From: Allomuricauda sp.
GTDB lineage: Bacteria > Bacteroidota > Bacteroidia > Flavobacteriales > Flavobacteriaceae
Length of the DNA stretch: 64,000 bases
Assembly (NCBI GenBank): GCA_030148335.1
Contig: JASBTQ010000036.1
Coordinates: 1-64,000 of the forward strand
Direction: 5' to 3'
Shown here: positions 37,727 through 46,494 of the stretch, piece by piece
Numbering within the stretch: the stretch's first letter is position 1
Layout: every line of letters starts with the position of its first letter
Notes under the pieces: model-generated
Databases searched by the model: none
Told to the model about the DNA's origin: nothing
The model's input: only the letters and a program-made list of their open reading frames with translations
Made by a program: the position numbers and the translations under genes

Positions 37727-39178
37727 ATGTCCAAAAGCATATCAATTGGGAAGGTTCTTGCGCTCGCTATACTTTTCATAGGCTGCAAAACTTCCAACAA
37801 AAAGGAGTTGGCCGTTTCCGATCTAGAAATGAACACATTGCCCAAGAATGAGGTTCCGGACCAAATCCAACGCTATATCAAGTATCAGGACAGCAGTATG
37901 GTTCTGATCAATGCCACGATTGTGGATGGTACGGGCAATCCCATCAAAAGAAACCAAACCATCATTGTTGAAAACGGATGGTTCAAGGCAATTGGCAAAG
38001 CTTCAGAAATTGAGATTCCCCAAAAAAACACTTTGATCGATCTAAAGGGCAAAACTGTAGTTCCCGGTTTTGTGGGAATGCACAACCATTTGCACATCCC
38101 AAGGTTCCCTTTTGTGGGCGACATAGCTTCAAAATTGTACCTGGCTTCGGGTGTTACCACCATACAGACCTGTGGGGCGGCATCTCCGATAGAGGAGCTA
38201 AACCTCGCCAACCAAATAGCCGAAGGGAGCAAGATAGGTCCTGATATAGTTCCCAGTGCTCCATTTATCACTGGCGAAGGCGGGAACCCCAATATGATCA
38301 TTCCCAGAAATGAGAAGCATTTGAGGGATACCATGCAATATTGGATGAAAAAAGGGATCAAGTGGTTCAAAGTTTATCGCAACACTAGCCCCGAGGATTT
38401 AAAAATCATCATCGACGAAGCCCATAGGAACAATGCTAAGGTGAGGGGCCATTTGTGTTCCGTTACCTTCGAGGAGGCCACAAAAATGGGAATTGATGGT
38501 ATTGAACATGGGTTGAACAGTGCAAGCGATTTTAGGACCCATAAGGAAACTGGTATCTGCAATGGTGGAAGGGAATACATGGACGAGCTCCTTATCGCTG
38601 GGCCAGAGGTGAGAAAGTTACAGCAATTGATGATCGACAACGAGGTAGTGTTGACCTCGACACTTTCCATTTATGAGGCCAGTGTGCCGAATAGGGCTTA
38701 TGCCGATGATAGGACATTGGAAACAATGTCACCTTATTTGCTTCAAACGTACCAGGAGCGGAGAAAGCAGTTTGATGAAGAGGTCAGGGACCTCACCCGA
38801 GAAGGGCGCCTCAAAAGAATCATGCAATTCGAATACCAGTTCCATAAAATGGGTGGGCTTTTGTGCAGTGGTGTGGATGCGGGCAGACACGTGCTTCCCG
38901 GATTTGGGGACCAAAGGAACTACGAACTGCTCCGAGAAGCCGGTTTCACTACCGAAGAAGCGGTACAGATCATGACCGGAAACGGGGCAAAGGCACTGGA
39001 AAGATCCGATATCGGCACTGTTCAGCAAGGCAAAAGGGCCGATTTTGTGGTTCTGGATGGAAATCTGGAAGAGGACCCCACCATCATCAAGAAAGTGGAA
39101 ACGGTCTTTAAAAAAGGAGTGGGGTACACCCCTGAACAATTATTGAAAGATACAAAGGGGAAATTCGGGCTGGAATGA
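37727..39178 (+). CDS. Amidohydrolase lipoprotein (imidazolonepropionase-like superfamily)
   Basis: A 483-residue lipoprotein (lipobox LFIGC, Cys near 20). Metal site landmarks are VPGFVGMHNHLHIPR (HxH near residue 125), Lys in IKWFKVYRN, VRGHLCSVTFEEA, GIDGIEHGLNSA and the catalytic Asp in LLCSGVDAGRH. The end has DIGTVQQGKRADFVVLDG. It is one of four amidohydrolases of this broad type in the window and closest in layout to the one at 23614. It shares a promoter-like motif with the serine hydrolase downstream. Confidence 0.85.
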   Translation: MSKSISIGKVLALAILFIGCKTSNKKELAVSDLEMNTLPKNEVPDQIQRYIKYQDSSMVLINATIVDGTGNPIKRNQTIIVENGWFKAIGKASEIEIPQKNTLIDLKGKTVVPGFVGMHNHLHIPRFPFVGDIASKLYLASGVTTIQTCGAASPIEELNLANQIAEGSKIGPDIVPSAPFITGEGGNPNMIIPRNEKHLRDTMQYWMKKGIKWFKVYRNTSPEDLKIIIDEAHRNNAKVRGHLCSVTFEEATKMGIDGIEHGLNSASDFRTHKETGICNGGREYMDELLIAGPEVRKLQQLMIDNEVVLTSTLSIYEASVPNRAYADDRTLETMSPYLLQTYQERRKQFDEEVRDLTREGRLKRIMQFEYQFHKMGGLLCSGVDAGRHVLPGFGDQRNYELLREAGFTTEEAVQIMTGNGAKALERSDIGTVQQGKRADFVVLDGNLEEDPTIIKKVETVFKKGVGYTPEQLLKDTKGKFGLE

Positions 39179-39225
39179 AAACCCTATAAAAGCTATTTTG
39201 GGGAACAAAGCATATTTCCAAACGA

Positions 39226-39260
39226 TTTTGTAACCTTTTGCCCGTCTCGGTTTGTCCAAT
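39226..39260 (+). promoter_or_regulatory. Candidate ECF-sigma promoter, copy 2
   Basis: TTTTGTAACCTTTTG at 39226-39240 and GTCCAAT at 39254-39260, with the same 13-bp spacing as at 37656. Between the blocks only a GTT before GTCC is shared, which argues for selection on the blocks rather than a recent duplication. It lies 46 bp before the serine hydrolase start. Confidence 0.55.
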
Positions 39261-39306
39261 GGATGTGAATTCACCAAAACACATTCAATAAGATAAACTT
39301 TTACAC

Positions 39307-40419
39307 ATGAGACATATAAAAAACTTTTTTGGAATCCCTTTACTATTTTTTTTCTCCCTTATGCCGATAGGGGCCCTTTCCCAAGACAAGACTGTGGAAA
39401 TCCCTGAGGGAAAAACCATCACCCATACAGCGTTGGATCGCGGGATAGAAAACATCATAAAGGAAAAGGACATCCCGGGAATCTCAATCGCCATCATCAA
39501 CAAGAACGAATTGGCATACCATAATGTTTTTGGAGTGGCAAATTCCGAAACAAAGGAATCGGTCACCAAACAGAGCATTTTTGAAGGGGCCTCCCTTTCC
39601 AAGCCCATTTTCGCCTATTTTGTAATGAAAATGGTGGATAGCGGGGTGTTGGATTTGGACAGACCGCTCCACGAATACCTCCCGCATCCGGGAATCGCAC
39701 CCGAAAGCCAAGAAGATTACAAGTTGATCACCGCGCGCATGGTATTGGCACACCAAACAGGGTTTCCCAACCATGCCAATGGCAAGCCGATACAATTGGC
39801 CTTTACCCCAGGAACTGATTTTATGTATTCTGGGGAAGCCTACCAATATTTGGCCGCTGTTATCGGAATGTTGAAAGGTGTGGGTATGGGAAAAGACATG
39901 AACGATCTGTTTCAAAAAGAAGTGACCGAACCCCTTCAAATGGAGCACACTTCCTTTGTTTGGGACGATTATCTCCACAACCATAAGGTGTATGGGCATG
40001 ACAAGGGACTGAACCCCACGGCCAACAAACCGGTTGCGGGCCGTTGGAGTGGAAAAACGTTCAATGCGTTTTCCAGCGTCCACAGTGAAGCTTCGGAATA
40101 CGCAAAATTCATCATCGCTATGCTCAAACGGGAAGGGCTCTCATCAGCCTCTTTTGATGCCATGCTGAAGGAAGAGACCCATTTTTCGGAAGACAACCCA
40201 CTCAAAAAAGAGATTGGCCAGACCGGATGGGGCCTTGGTTTTGCCCAAAAAATAAGACCCAACGGCACGATGCACATGCACACGGGGAACAACCACGATT
40301 TTCAGGCCTACACCATGTTCATCCCAGAAAAGGAATATGGGTTGGTGGTTTTTACCAATTGCGGCAAAATGCCCATTTTTTTGGAGGAAATCTCGAACAT
40401 ATTGGGGGAACAATTTTAA
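39307..40419 (+). CDS. Serine hydrolase of the beta-lactamase (class C / S12) family
   Basis: A 370-residue exported protein (signal peptide ending ALSQ). The catalytic Ser-x-x-Lys is in GASLSKPIFAY near residue 98, the Tyr motif is YSGE rather than the usual YxN near 178, and the third motif is HTGNN near 319. It is more likely an esterase or D-aminopeptidase/peptidase than a true beta-lactamase; the altered Tyr motif supports this. It lies 128 bp after the amidohydrolase gene behind its own ECF-like promoter. Confidence 0.85.
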   Translation: MRHIKNFFGIPLLFFFSLMPIGALSQDKTVEIPEGKTITHTALDRGIENIIKEKDIPGISIAIINKNELAYHNVFGVANSETKESVTKQSIFEGASLSKPIFAYFVMKMVDSGVLDLDRPLHEYLPHPGIAPESQEDYKLITARMVLAHQTGFPNHANGKPIQLAFTPGTDFMYSGEAYQYLAAVIGMLKGVGMGKDMNDLFQKEVTEPLQMEHTSFVWDDYLHNHKVYGHDKGLNPTANKPVAGRWSGKTFNAFSSVHSEASEYAKFIIAMLKREGLSSASFDAMLKEETHFSEDNPLKKEIGQTGWGLGFAQKIRPNGTMHMHTGNNHDFQAYTMFIPEKEYGLVVFTNCGKMPIFLEEISNILGEQF

Positions 40420-40454
40420 ACGTAACTTGCTGATAATACCTAAAAAACAATAGA

Positions 40455-40787
40455 ATGGAAAACGTACAAGAGGCCCTTGGGGCACTGTTTCTGGTACTCG
40501 GATTGGTGGCCGTGATCTTCATCATAGCCCGTTATACTTACCTTTTGAAAAAGGCCATGATCGAAAAAGGGCTGCAGCCTTCCCCTTCAAACAAGAGGAT
40601 GCAATATGTGGATATCGGGTGCATTGTGCTCGGATTGGGGATAGGACTGATGGTATCGTCCGTTTTCACTATCATGGACCTTGCCGAAGATACTGCGGAC
40701 CTGATCATTTGGGGAACCATACTGATTTTTGGTGCACTGGGGTTGCTCACGGCACATTGGTTGAGAAAAAAAGAAGGTGGGCGATAG
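40455..40787 (+). CDS. Small three-helix membrane protein (DUF6249-like)
   Basis: The 110-residue protein has three hydrophobic segments (about 8-27, 53-70, 82-101) with a short positively charged loop and a Lys/Arg-rich end. Similar small proteins accompany ECF sigma genes in Bacteroidota (DUF6249 type, from memory). The end overlaps the GTG start of the sigma gene by 11 bp, which makes cotranslation very likely. Confidence 0.75.
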   Translation: MENVQEALGALFLVLGLVAVIFIIARYTYLLKKAMIEKGLQPSPSNKRMQYVDIGCIVLGLGIGLMVSSVFTIMDLAEDTADLIIWGTILIFGALGLLTAHWLRKKEGGR

Positions 40788-41346
40788 AAATTCCAAGGAT
40801 ATTTCGCTGGTAAACAGGAGCTTGAAAGGGGATATGCAGGCCTTTCGGGAGTTGGTGGACGCCCATAAGGATGCCTCACTCACCCTTGCCTGTTCCATTT
40901 TGAAGGACCCCATGATCGCAGAGGATGCCGTGCAGGCCACTTTCATCAAAGTTTATCAAAAACTGCACACCTTTGGGCAAAAATCCAAGTTTTCAACATG
41001 GTTGTACCGTATTGTGGTCAATACTTCATACAACGTGCTGAAACAACAAAAAAAGTTTGTGGACCTTGATGCCGTGGGGAATGTGCAAGAAATCACAGAT
41101 CTTGGGAACGGCAATTCCAAGGAACAGGATCAAAAAAAATACATTCACCAGGCCTTGGATGCCCTAAAGCCGGATGAAGCCTTGGTGCTGAGACTGTTTT
41201 ATCTGTATGAGCACAAGATCACGGAAATCCAGGAAATCACGGGATTTGGCAAGTCCAAGGTAAAGGTGGACCTGCACCGCGGCCGCAACAATATGGAACA
41301 GGAATTGAAAAAATTATTGGGTAACGAAATACACGAACTGCTATGA
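40777..41346 (+). CDS. ECF RNA polymerase sigma factor
   Basis: A 189-residue sigma-70 protein starting with GTG. Region 2 includes FRELVDAHKDASLTLACSIL and AEDAVQATFIKVYQKL (near 49-64), with FSTWLYRIVVNTSYN as region 2.4. Region 4 has LKPDEALVLRLFYLYEHK and ITGFGKSKVKVDLHRGR (near 155-171). It overlaps the upstream membrane gene and the downstream putative anti-sigma gene (4 bp ATGA). It is a different class from the FecR-linked sigma at 35038. Confidence 0.92.
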   Translation: MGDRNSKDISLVNRSLKGDMQAFRELVDAHKDASLTLACSILKDPMIAEDAVQATFIKVYQKLHTFGQKSKFSTWLYRIVVNTSYNVLKQQKKFVDLDAVGNVQEITDLGNGNSKEQDQKKYIHQALDALKPDEALVLRLFYLYEHKITEIQEITGFGKSKVKVDLHRGRNNMEQELKKLLGNEIHELL

Positions 41347-41693
41347 ACGAAGAGGAAATCAAAAAAATCATTCAAAAAAGTGGCCTGAAGACCAAGGATG
41401 ATTTCACGGACAGGCTTATGCTGGAGTTGCAAAGGGAAGCTGTGGAAATGCCTAAAAGTGTACATTCTGTCCGACCGAAATTTTATTTTTCGGTTTCATT
41501 TGCCCTATTGCTCGGTATCGGGGCTGTATTGTTTTTTGTGGGTGTGCCTTCATTTGCAGTGGTAGACCTTAAGATCAACCTGCCGAAGACCCCAGTGTTT
41601 GTGGGAGTGCTGTTTCTGATCTTATATGGAGCGAACAGAGTTTTGACCCTTAGCTCTACCCAAGGGGACTATGAAGAAAAGTGGGGCACTTAA
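41343..41693 (+). CDS. Putative membrane anti-sigma factor
   Basis: A 116-residue protein with a charged N-terminal part (residues 1-42, helical) and two membrane helices (about 48-65 and 81-96). No family is recognised, but a short cytoplasmic helix bundle plus membrane anchor translated by a 4-bp overlap right after an ECF sigma gene is the classic anti-sigma position. It converges on the SRPBCC gene. Confidence 0.65.
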   Translation: MNEEEIKKIIQKSGLKTKDDFTDRLMLELQREAVEMPKSVHSVRPKFYFSVSFALLLGIGAVLFFVGVPSFAVVDLKINLPKTPVFVGVLFLILYGANRVLTLSSTQGDYEEKWGT

Positions 41694-41710
41694 TGGCCCC
41701 TGTCCGAATT

Positions 41711-42169
41711 TTATTTTTCCGAAAGCTCCTTGAGTTTGCTCAAGGCCTTTGGCCAAGCCGTATTGAAATAATCAAGATAGTCTTCGGTGGTGTCACTTTC
41801 CACGGTCACTGTTGTTACCCCATTATGCTCACGGAATGTATAATTTTCAAGTGCGCCGGCCCATTTTTCAATTTCAGCACCTTTGGTGATTTCATTTTCG
41901 CCGTCCAAAACCCCATAATGGCGAATGGAAACAAACTGGAATGGAATATTTTCCGCAATTTCAGAAACCATTCCACCTCTTTTTCCATTTTCATCCGTGC
42001 CAACAAAGTAAATCTTTGCCCCCTTTTCCCAGCTTCCCTCGTATGTGGAGGTGGGATTGAACTCAGAGGTCCATTGCTCATAGGTTTTGATATCATCCAT
42101 ACCGAGCATGGTGTTATAGACCTTCTCCGCGGATGCATGGATGTCTTTTTTGTACTGTAGTTTTTTCAT
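41711..42169 (-). CDS. SRPBCC-domain protein
   Basis: A 152-residue START/Bet v1-fold protein. The order of features fits the SRPBCC/AHSA1-like group: KKDIHASAEKVYNTMLG at the start, WTSEFNPTSTYEGSWEKGAKI in the middle, and a long C-terminal helix (YFNTAWPKALSKLKELSEK). Such proteins bind hydrophobic ligands; none can be named. It is monocistronic, with gaps of 17 bp (convergent) and 148 bp. Confidence 0.85.
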   Translation of the reverse strand: MKKLQYKKDIHASAEKVYNTMLGMDDIKTYEQWTSEFNPTSTYEGSWEKGAKIYFVGTDENGKRGGMVSEIAENIPFQFVSIRHYGVLDGENEITKGAEIEKWAGALENYTFREHNGVTTVTVESDTTEDYLDYFNTAWPKALSKLKELSEK

Positions 42170-42317
42170 GATGTGTGCCGGGGTTGAAATTTTTTCTTTG
42201 TCTCTAGGTATATGGGGATTTTTGTATTACAATATACGCCAAAGGTTGGGATAAATCTACAGCGACCGTTCACGGAGCAATATTTACTGGACTGTAGACA
42301 GGGCTTGTCTTTTCAGA

Positions 42318-42875
42318 TCATTCAGCTTGCGATATCCATTCAGCGGCCACATTTGCTTTGCTTCTGAGTATATAATTCAACTGTGCCACGTGGTGCTGGA
42401 CATGCCTGAAATTGTAGAATAGGATTTCAAGTAAGGAATAGTCTTCCACAATCGATGGACAAAGTCCATGTAATCCAATTTCTGACTTTTTGATCCATTG
42501 TGCCGTTAAATCTTTATCCGAGTGTGGACCGATCAAACCTTCACTTTTTTTTCTTGCCAGGTTGATATAGGATAGGACTTCTTCTTTGCTATAATGCCTA
42601 TTTGGAAATACATCATCCATGGCCTCCGAAGGAAGTTCATGCTCAGGCAGGAGGGTGTAGGGTAATTTGGGTTCAAATGCCTTTACGGGATAGGATAGGT
42701 AGTAGTCCAGAAATATGACCGTATGATACGACATATAAAAGAATTTGTCCTTCTTCCTCCATAAGGCATCGGGACATAATTCAATGACATTATGGAGCAT
42801 ATCGATGGTTGCCGCGAAATTTTTCCATAAACATTCCTTGAACGTGTTTTCCATAGCCGATGCGATTGTTCCCAT
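42318..42875 (-). CDS. DinB-family protein
   Basis: A 185-residue four-helix protein with His at SYHTVIFLDYYLSY (near 50) and HVQHHVAQLNYILR (near 157-171), the metal-ligand pattern of the DinB/YfiT superfamily. Members are putative metal-dependent thiol transferases. A second Met at 42854 (MENTFKEC) is the likelier start, since the seven residues before it are not conserved-looking. Confidence 0.85.
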   Translation of the reverse strand: MGTIASAMENTFKECLWKNFAATIDMLHNVIELCPDALWRKKDKFFYMSYHTVIFLDYYLSYPVKAFEPKLPYTLLPEHELPSEAMDDVFPNRHYSKEEVLSYINLARKKSEGLIGPHSDKDLTAQWIKKSEIGLHGLCPSIVEDYSLLEILFYNFRHVQHHVAQLNYILRSKANVAAEWISQAE

Positions 42876-42993
42876 CTAAATTAGGTGTTTTGGAGATGGC
42901 AACATATACACACTTACTGAAATTAAACCGCCCTCGAAAATTCTTTTCTTCATGGGAATGTCCAGATAAACTATCGAGTGGGTTATGCCCAAC

Positions 42994-43527
42994 TCATTTT
43001 TTTCGTTTGTAATGCAGTTGTACCAATCCAGTTTCAAATGTTTTTACCTTCACAAATTCAAGGAGTTGCTCAGGTCGTCCGTCTTTGAACAATCTTGTTC
43101 CATTCCCCAACAATATAGGTACGATTGAAATGATAAGCCCATCGATCAGGTCATTTTTTAAGAGCTCATTGATCACTTCTGCACCACCATCGCAATATAT
43201 GTTTTTTCCGTTTTCGGATTTGAGTTGTTCTACCAGATCGGTCAAGTTTCCTGTGTAAAAAGTTGTCCTTCCCACACTTGGACTCGGGGTTCTTGTGATC
43301 ACATATACGTCCCTTTGTCCATTGTCGTAAAATGATGGACCAATTTCCTTGAGGACATAATCATAGGTCTTTCTGCCAATGATCAAAGTGTCAATGGTAT
43401 CCGTAAATGCTGCATAACCATAGTCCTCGCCCTCTTTTTCCACCAGTTTTAAGAAACTCAGGTCGTCATTCGGTTTTGCAATGTATCCATCCAAACTTGT
43501 GGCAATAAAAAGTGAAATTTTTCGCAT
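42994..43527 (-). CDS. Dihydrofolate reductase-like (RibD C-terminal) protein
   Basis: A 177-residue protein with the fold signature ISLFIATSLDGYIA at the start, DTLIIGRKTYDYVL near 50 and the NADPH-site IYCDGGAEVINELL near 112, followed by ISIVPILLGNGTRLF. This is the dihydrofolate reductase family as used in database naming; the true substrate is unknown and is probably not dihydrofolate. It is followed by a 118-bp gap before dinB. Confidence 0.9.
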   Translation of the reverse strand: MRKISLFIATSLDGYIAKPNDDLSFLKLVEKEGEDYGYAAFTDTIDTLIIGRKTYDYVLKEIGPSFYDNGQRDVYVITRTPSPSVGRTTFYTGNLTDLVEQLKSENGKNIYCDGGAEVINELLKNDLIDGLIISIVPILLGNGTRLFKDGRPEQLLEFVKVKTFETGLVQLHYKRKK

Positions 43528-43600
43528 CGGTTTTTACATTTTAATGTTTTGGCAAAACTAGGCTTGGACTTTCTTTTGCTCTTTGTATAAATGCGACATT

Positions 43601-44335
43601 TTAAAGTTGCGATGGCGAAAGCCCCGTATTTCGTTTTATTTCGTTGGTGAGATGCGAATGGTCATAATAGCCACACTCAAATGCGACATCCAACAAACTG
43701 CGATTTTCATTTGAATTTTTAATGATGCCCAATGCATTTTGAAAACGTACAATGTTTGAGTATTCTTTAGGTGAAATGCCTATTTGCGATTTAAACTTTC
43801 GTTCCAACTGACGAACGGATATATGATTTCGCTTTGAAAGTTCCAGAATGCCCAATTTTCCATGTGAAGAATGTATATCGCCAATGATGGATTGTAGTGG
43901 GTTCTGTTTGCTTTTGACCCTGTCCATAAAATATCGGTTCAGGTAATGGGAACGGTTGGAAAGTACTTTGTCAATAGCAAACGAATACGATTTTTCAAAT
44001 TCAATAGTGTGATCGGTCAGTTCAACTTGGGCCGCATACTCAAAGAAATTGGTAAATGCCGCGGGTTTGAAGCAAACACCCCATAAATGTGTGTTGCTTT
44101 CGATAAAACTGTCCTTAAAAGAAGTCATTGCACCCACAACATAGGTTTTTCCGAATTCCATGGATACGGCACCATTGTCGGTCAAACAGGTTTCTCCCAA
44201 GTTCATGACCAGGCCTGCACAGCCATCGGGAAAATTTCGTTCCCATTGCCCATCCGATTCTTCCCCCTTGAGTTCCCAGTAGGAATGGATAAAGGGCTCC
44301 AGTTCTTTGTATGGCTTTACTTCTATATACTCCAT
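43601..44335 (-). CDS. AraC-family transcriptional regulator
   Basis: A 244-residue protein with a cupin-like sensor half (DUF6597-type; YKELEPFIHSYWELKG) and a C-terminal AraC DNA-binding domain from about residue 150. The two helix-turn-helix units are visible as ISVRQLERKFKSQIGISPK and LLDVAFECGYYDHSHLTNEIK. It lies 73 bp upstream of the DHFR-like gene on the same strand, which is its likeliest target. Confidence 0.88.
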   Translation of the reverse strand: MEYIEVKPYKELEPFIHSYWELKGEESDGQWERNFPDGCAGLVMNLGETCLTDNGAVSMEFGKTYVVGAMTSFKDSFIESNTHLWGVCFKPAAFTNFFEYAAQVELTDHTIEFEKSYSFAIDKVLSNRSHYLNRYFMDRVKSKQNPLQSIIGDIHSSHGKLGILELSKRNHISVRQLERKFKSQIGISPKEYSNIVRFQNALGIIKNSNENRSLLDVAFECGYYDHSHLTNEIKRNTGLSPSQL

Positions 44336-44365
44336 TATTTTGCTTCATGACCGTCAAAAGCCACG

Positions 44366-44392
44366 GACATTTCCGAAGGGGAATGGTCCGTA
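44366..44392. repeat. Hairpin between TspO and AraC genes
   Basis: CGGACATTTCC and GGGGAATGGTCCG are inverted with a few wobble or mismatched pairs. It lies in the 153-bp gap upstream of the araC-type gene. No T tract follows on either strand, so its role is open. Confidence 0.35.
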
Positions 44393-44488
44393 TTAAATCC
44401 TGCCGTGTGAAAGATCAATGGGTTTAAAGATAGCCAGAATCCTGCAATGGATCATGACCCACGTGGCACCCTCACTTTTGTCATGTTT

Positions 44489-44968
44489 CTAGATCAACTT
44501 CCCAAGTTTCATTTCCCCAACAACGATCAGACTTGCAAAAGCGGTCCATACAATGACAGGAATGGTCAACAACGCGGCTGTTGTGTTTATCGGTAAGAGT
44601 TTATAAACGACCAGACCGGCAAACAGGATCACCACGATGTTTCCCCATAGCCCGAACCACAGTGCCGAAATATGGGTCACTTTGGCAAGGCCCAACGTAT
44701 AGTAGGCGTATGTCGCACAAAGAAAAGCAAGCCCGAACAACCACCATTGATAACTGCCAGACCCGGTTTGGATGAGATGGTAACGCCCTATCCCCAAAAG
44801 CGTGAACAGTACAAACCAAACAATGGGTATCACAAACCCGGGTGGCGCATACCAGAGCTTGGGTGTTTCGGCATTTTCAAAGTTTAACCCGATAAAGGGT
44901 GCTGGAATATTCACTACGATCAAAATCGCGTAGAAAATAAGAATACTAAGGACTAAGGACCATATCAT
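44489..44968 (-). CDS. tspO: TspO/MBR-family membrane protein
   Basis: A 159-residue protein with five hydrophobic helices. The TspO signature is present as LWYAPPGFVIPIVWFVLFTLLGI in part (near residues 36-56), with Trp-rich loops (YQWWLFGLAF, ALWFGLWGN). TspO proteins bind porphyrins and cholesterol-like ligands in the membrane. It adjoins the half-site at the left end of the cassette array. Confidence 0.82.
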   Translation of the reverse strand: MIWSLVLSILIFYAILIVVNIPAPFIGLNFENAETPKLWYAPPGFVIPIVWFVLFTLLGIGRYHLIQTGSGSYQWWLFGLAFLCATYAYYTLGLAKVTHISALWFGLWGNIVVILFAGLVVYKLLPINTTAALLTIPVIVWTAFASLIVVGEMKLGKLI

Positions 44969-44990
44969 GTGTTACGTTTTAGGTGAGGCA

Positions 44991-45017
44991 AGCGGTTACT
45001 TATAGCCATTGTCGTGG
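44991..45017 (-). repeat. attC-like half-site D, left end of array
   Basis: On the minus strand CCACGACAATGGCTATAAG follows the MscS stop, resembling CCAACAATGGGTATAA of site B. CCACGAC (plus GTCGTGG, 45011-45017) would pair with GTTGTGG of site A with one G-T wobble. The second half of the site is not recognisable before the tspO-like gene. Confidence 0.45.
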
Positions 45018-45023
45018 CGTCGT

Positions 45024-45873
45024 TTATTCTGCTTTTTTTATAATAACGTTTTGGTAATTATAAGGTATTTCTATTTTTTCTTCATCAAATCTTTCTTTGA
45101 TTGATCGTAATAAATCGCAGTACATAATAAATTCATTCGAGGAAGTATCGGAATAAGCCCAAGCCTTCAACGTTACAGAAGAGTTGCCCAGTGCCACAAC
45201 TCTAGAAACAACTTCAGGGACATTGTTCTGTTTGTCTTCTGCGGTTCTGTTATCTATATGAAGCGGGTGTTTCATGATTTCCTCTTCCATTATTTTGAGG
45301 GCTTTACCGATATCTGAATCATAGCCAATCCCAATTTCTATCATTTTGCAGACTTTGGTTTCGGTCAGATTTGCATTCACTACCACTTGTGTGCTTATAA
45401 CGGAATTTGGAACAATGACACGATTGTTTTCAAAGTCCCTAAGAACCACTTGCCTTAAATTGATTTCTTCCACAACGCCTGTGTAGGTTTGGTTAAAGGT
45501 AATTCTGTCATTGATTTTAAAGGGTTTGAACATTACGATTAAAAACCCACTCATAATGTTGCTCAACGCTTGTTGGGAAGCCAATCCTGCCACAAGTGAT
45601 AAAATACCTGCACCCGCCAATAAGGAATGCCCCACAATTTTCATTTCTGGTATTTGTACAAGTGCGAAGGACATCCCGATTATATAAATAATCACTGTAA
45701 TTACTTTTTTGGCAAACACATAGCTAGGTGGGGTCGATATGCTTGGTGAGAACAAGTTTCTTGATATATTTTTCGGTCAGGAACTTGAAAGAATAGGCAC
45801 TCACAATGGTCGCTACAATGATTAATATTATAATGAGAACCGTTCTAAAATCGGTAAAAATGGATGTCGTCAT
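45024..45873 (-). pseudogene. Small-conductance mechanosensitive channel (MscS), frameshifted
   Basis: From ATG at 45873, which overlaps the DUF1003 stop by 4 bp, the frame runs 49 codons to a TAG at 45724-45726. The MscS homology continues in another frame from about 45755: SYVFAKKVITVIIYIIGMS, the pore helix GAGILSLVAGLASQQALSN, VMFKPFKINDRITF and the C-terminal vestibule. Removing one C from the CCCC run at 45730-45733 (minus strand) joins both parts as HIDPPSYVFAKK. It is a single indel, so either a recent mutation or a base-calling error. The longest intact frame (45024-45755) lacks the first helix. Confidence 0.75.
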
Positions 45874-46400
45874 AATTTCTGTTCAAGCTTTTTTAAGATC
45901 TCCAATTGTGCTGCCTGGCTTTCAAATAAGGATTGTATTTGCTCTCCCAACAGTAGGTCAATTTTTTGGTTCAAAGCATTTATTTCCAATTCAGCTTTTA
46001 GATTGATGAGATAATCATTCTCACCGCGTTTTCTGTCTTTCTCTTCTTGCCGATTTTGACTCATCATAATAATGGGTGCTTGCAATGCTGCAATACAGGA
46101 AAGGATGAGGTTCATTAAGATGAAAGGATAAGGATCAAAGTTGTTCTCTTTGGGTGTCAGCGTATTAAAAAGTATCCAAACAACCAGTATTATTAAAAAT
46201 GAGACAAGGAAGGCCCAACTGCCTCCAAATTTGGCAACCTTATCGGATATACTCTGTCCTTTGGTGAGCAGTTCTTTTGGCGGGTTTAAAAGGTTGTTCG
46301 TTATCAAATTTTCATCTTCTATCGCTTTCTTAACGATTTCCTGAAGTTTCTTGATTTGGGCAGTTTTAGCGGTCAACAAATTGTCTATATCCTTATCCAT
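45870..46400 (-). CDS. DUF1003 family membrane protein
   Basis: A 176-residue protein with two membrane helices in the DUF1003 core (FGGSWAFLVSFLIILVVWIL near 65-84 and FILMNLILSCIAALQAPIIMM near 100-120), then MSQNRQEEKDR and a coiled-coil-like tail. I chose ATG 46400 (MDKDIDNLL) over a longer frame because the added 15 residues run into the attC-like site. It shares an ATGA overlap with mscS, so the two form one two-gene cassette. Confidence 0.85.
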   Translation of the reverse strand: MDKDIDNLLTAKTAQIKKLQEIVKKAIEDENLITNNLLNPPKELLTKGQSISDKVAKFGGSWAFLVSFLIILVVWILFNTLTPKENNFDPYPFILMNLILSCIAALQAPIIMMSQNRQEEKDRKRGENDYLINLKAELEINALNQKIDLLLGEQIQSLFESQAAQLEILKKLEQKL

Positions 46401-46439
46401 GATTTGTTTTTTTTTATTGGAATGTTCGATTTTTATACA

Positions 46440-46490
46440 CCACAACGTTTAGTATATGGCGCGTTTTAATGCACTATATACTGTTGGCAT
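46440..46490 (-). repeat. attC-like site A
   Basis: On the plus strand CCACAAC (46440-46446), GTTT, AGTATAT (46451-46457), a loop, ATATACT (46476-46482), GTTGGCA (46483-46489). The inner arms pair perfectly; the outer boxes pair at CAAC/GTTG with unequal spacers. It lies between the amidohydrolase stop (8 bp away) and the DUF1003 start. Confidence 0.6.
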
Positions 46491-46494
46491 GTTG

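Noticed and set aside
42876-42993. GCCCAAC / GTTGGGC near 42980 as another attC-like site
   Set aside because: No partner box or inner arms at the right spacing; the motif alone is a small palindrome.
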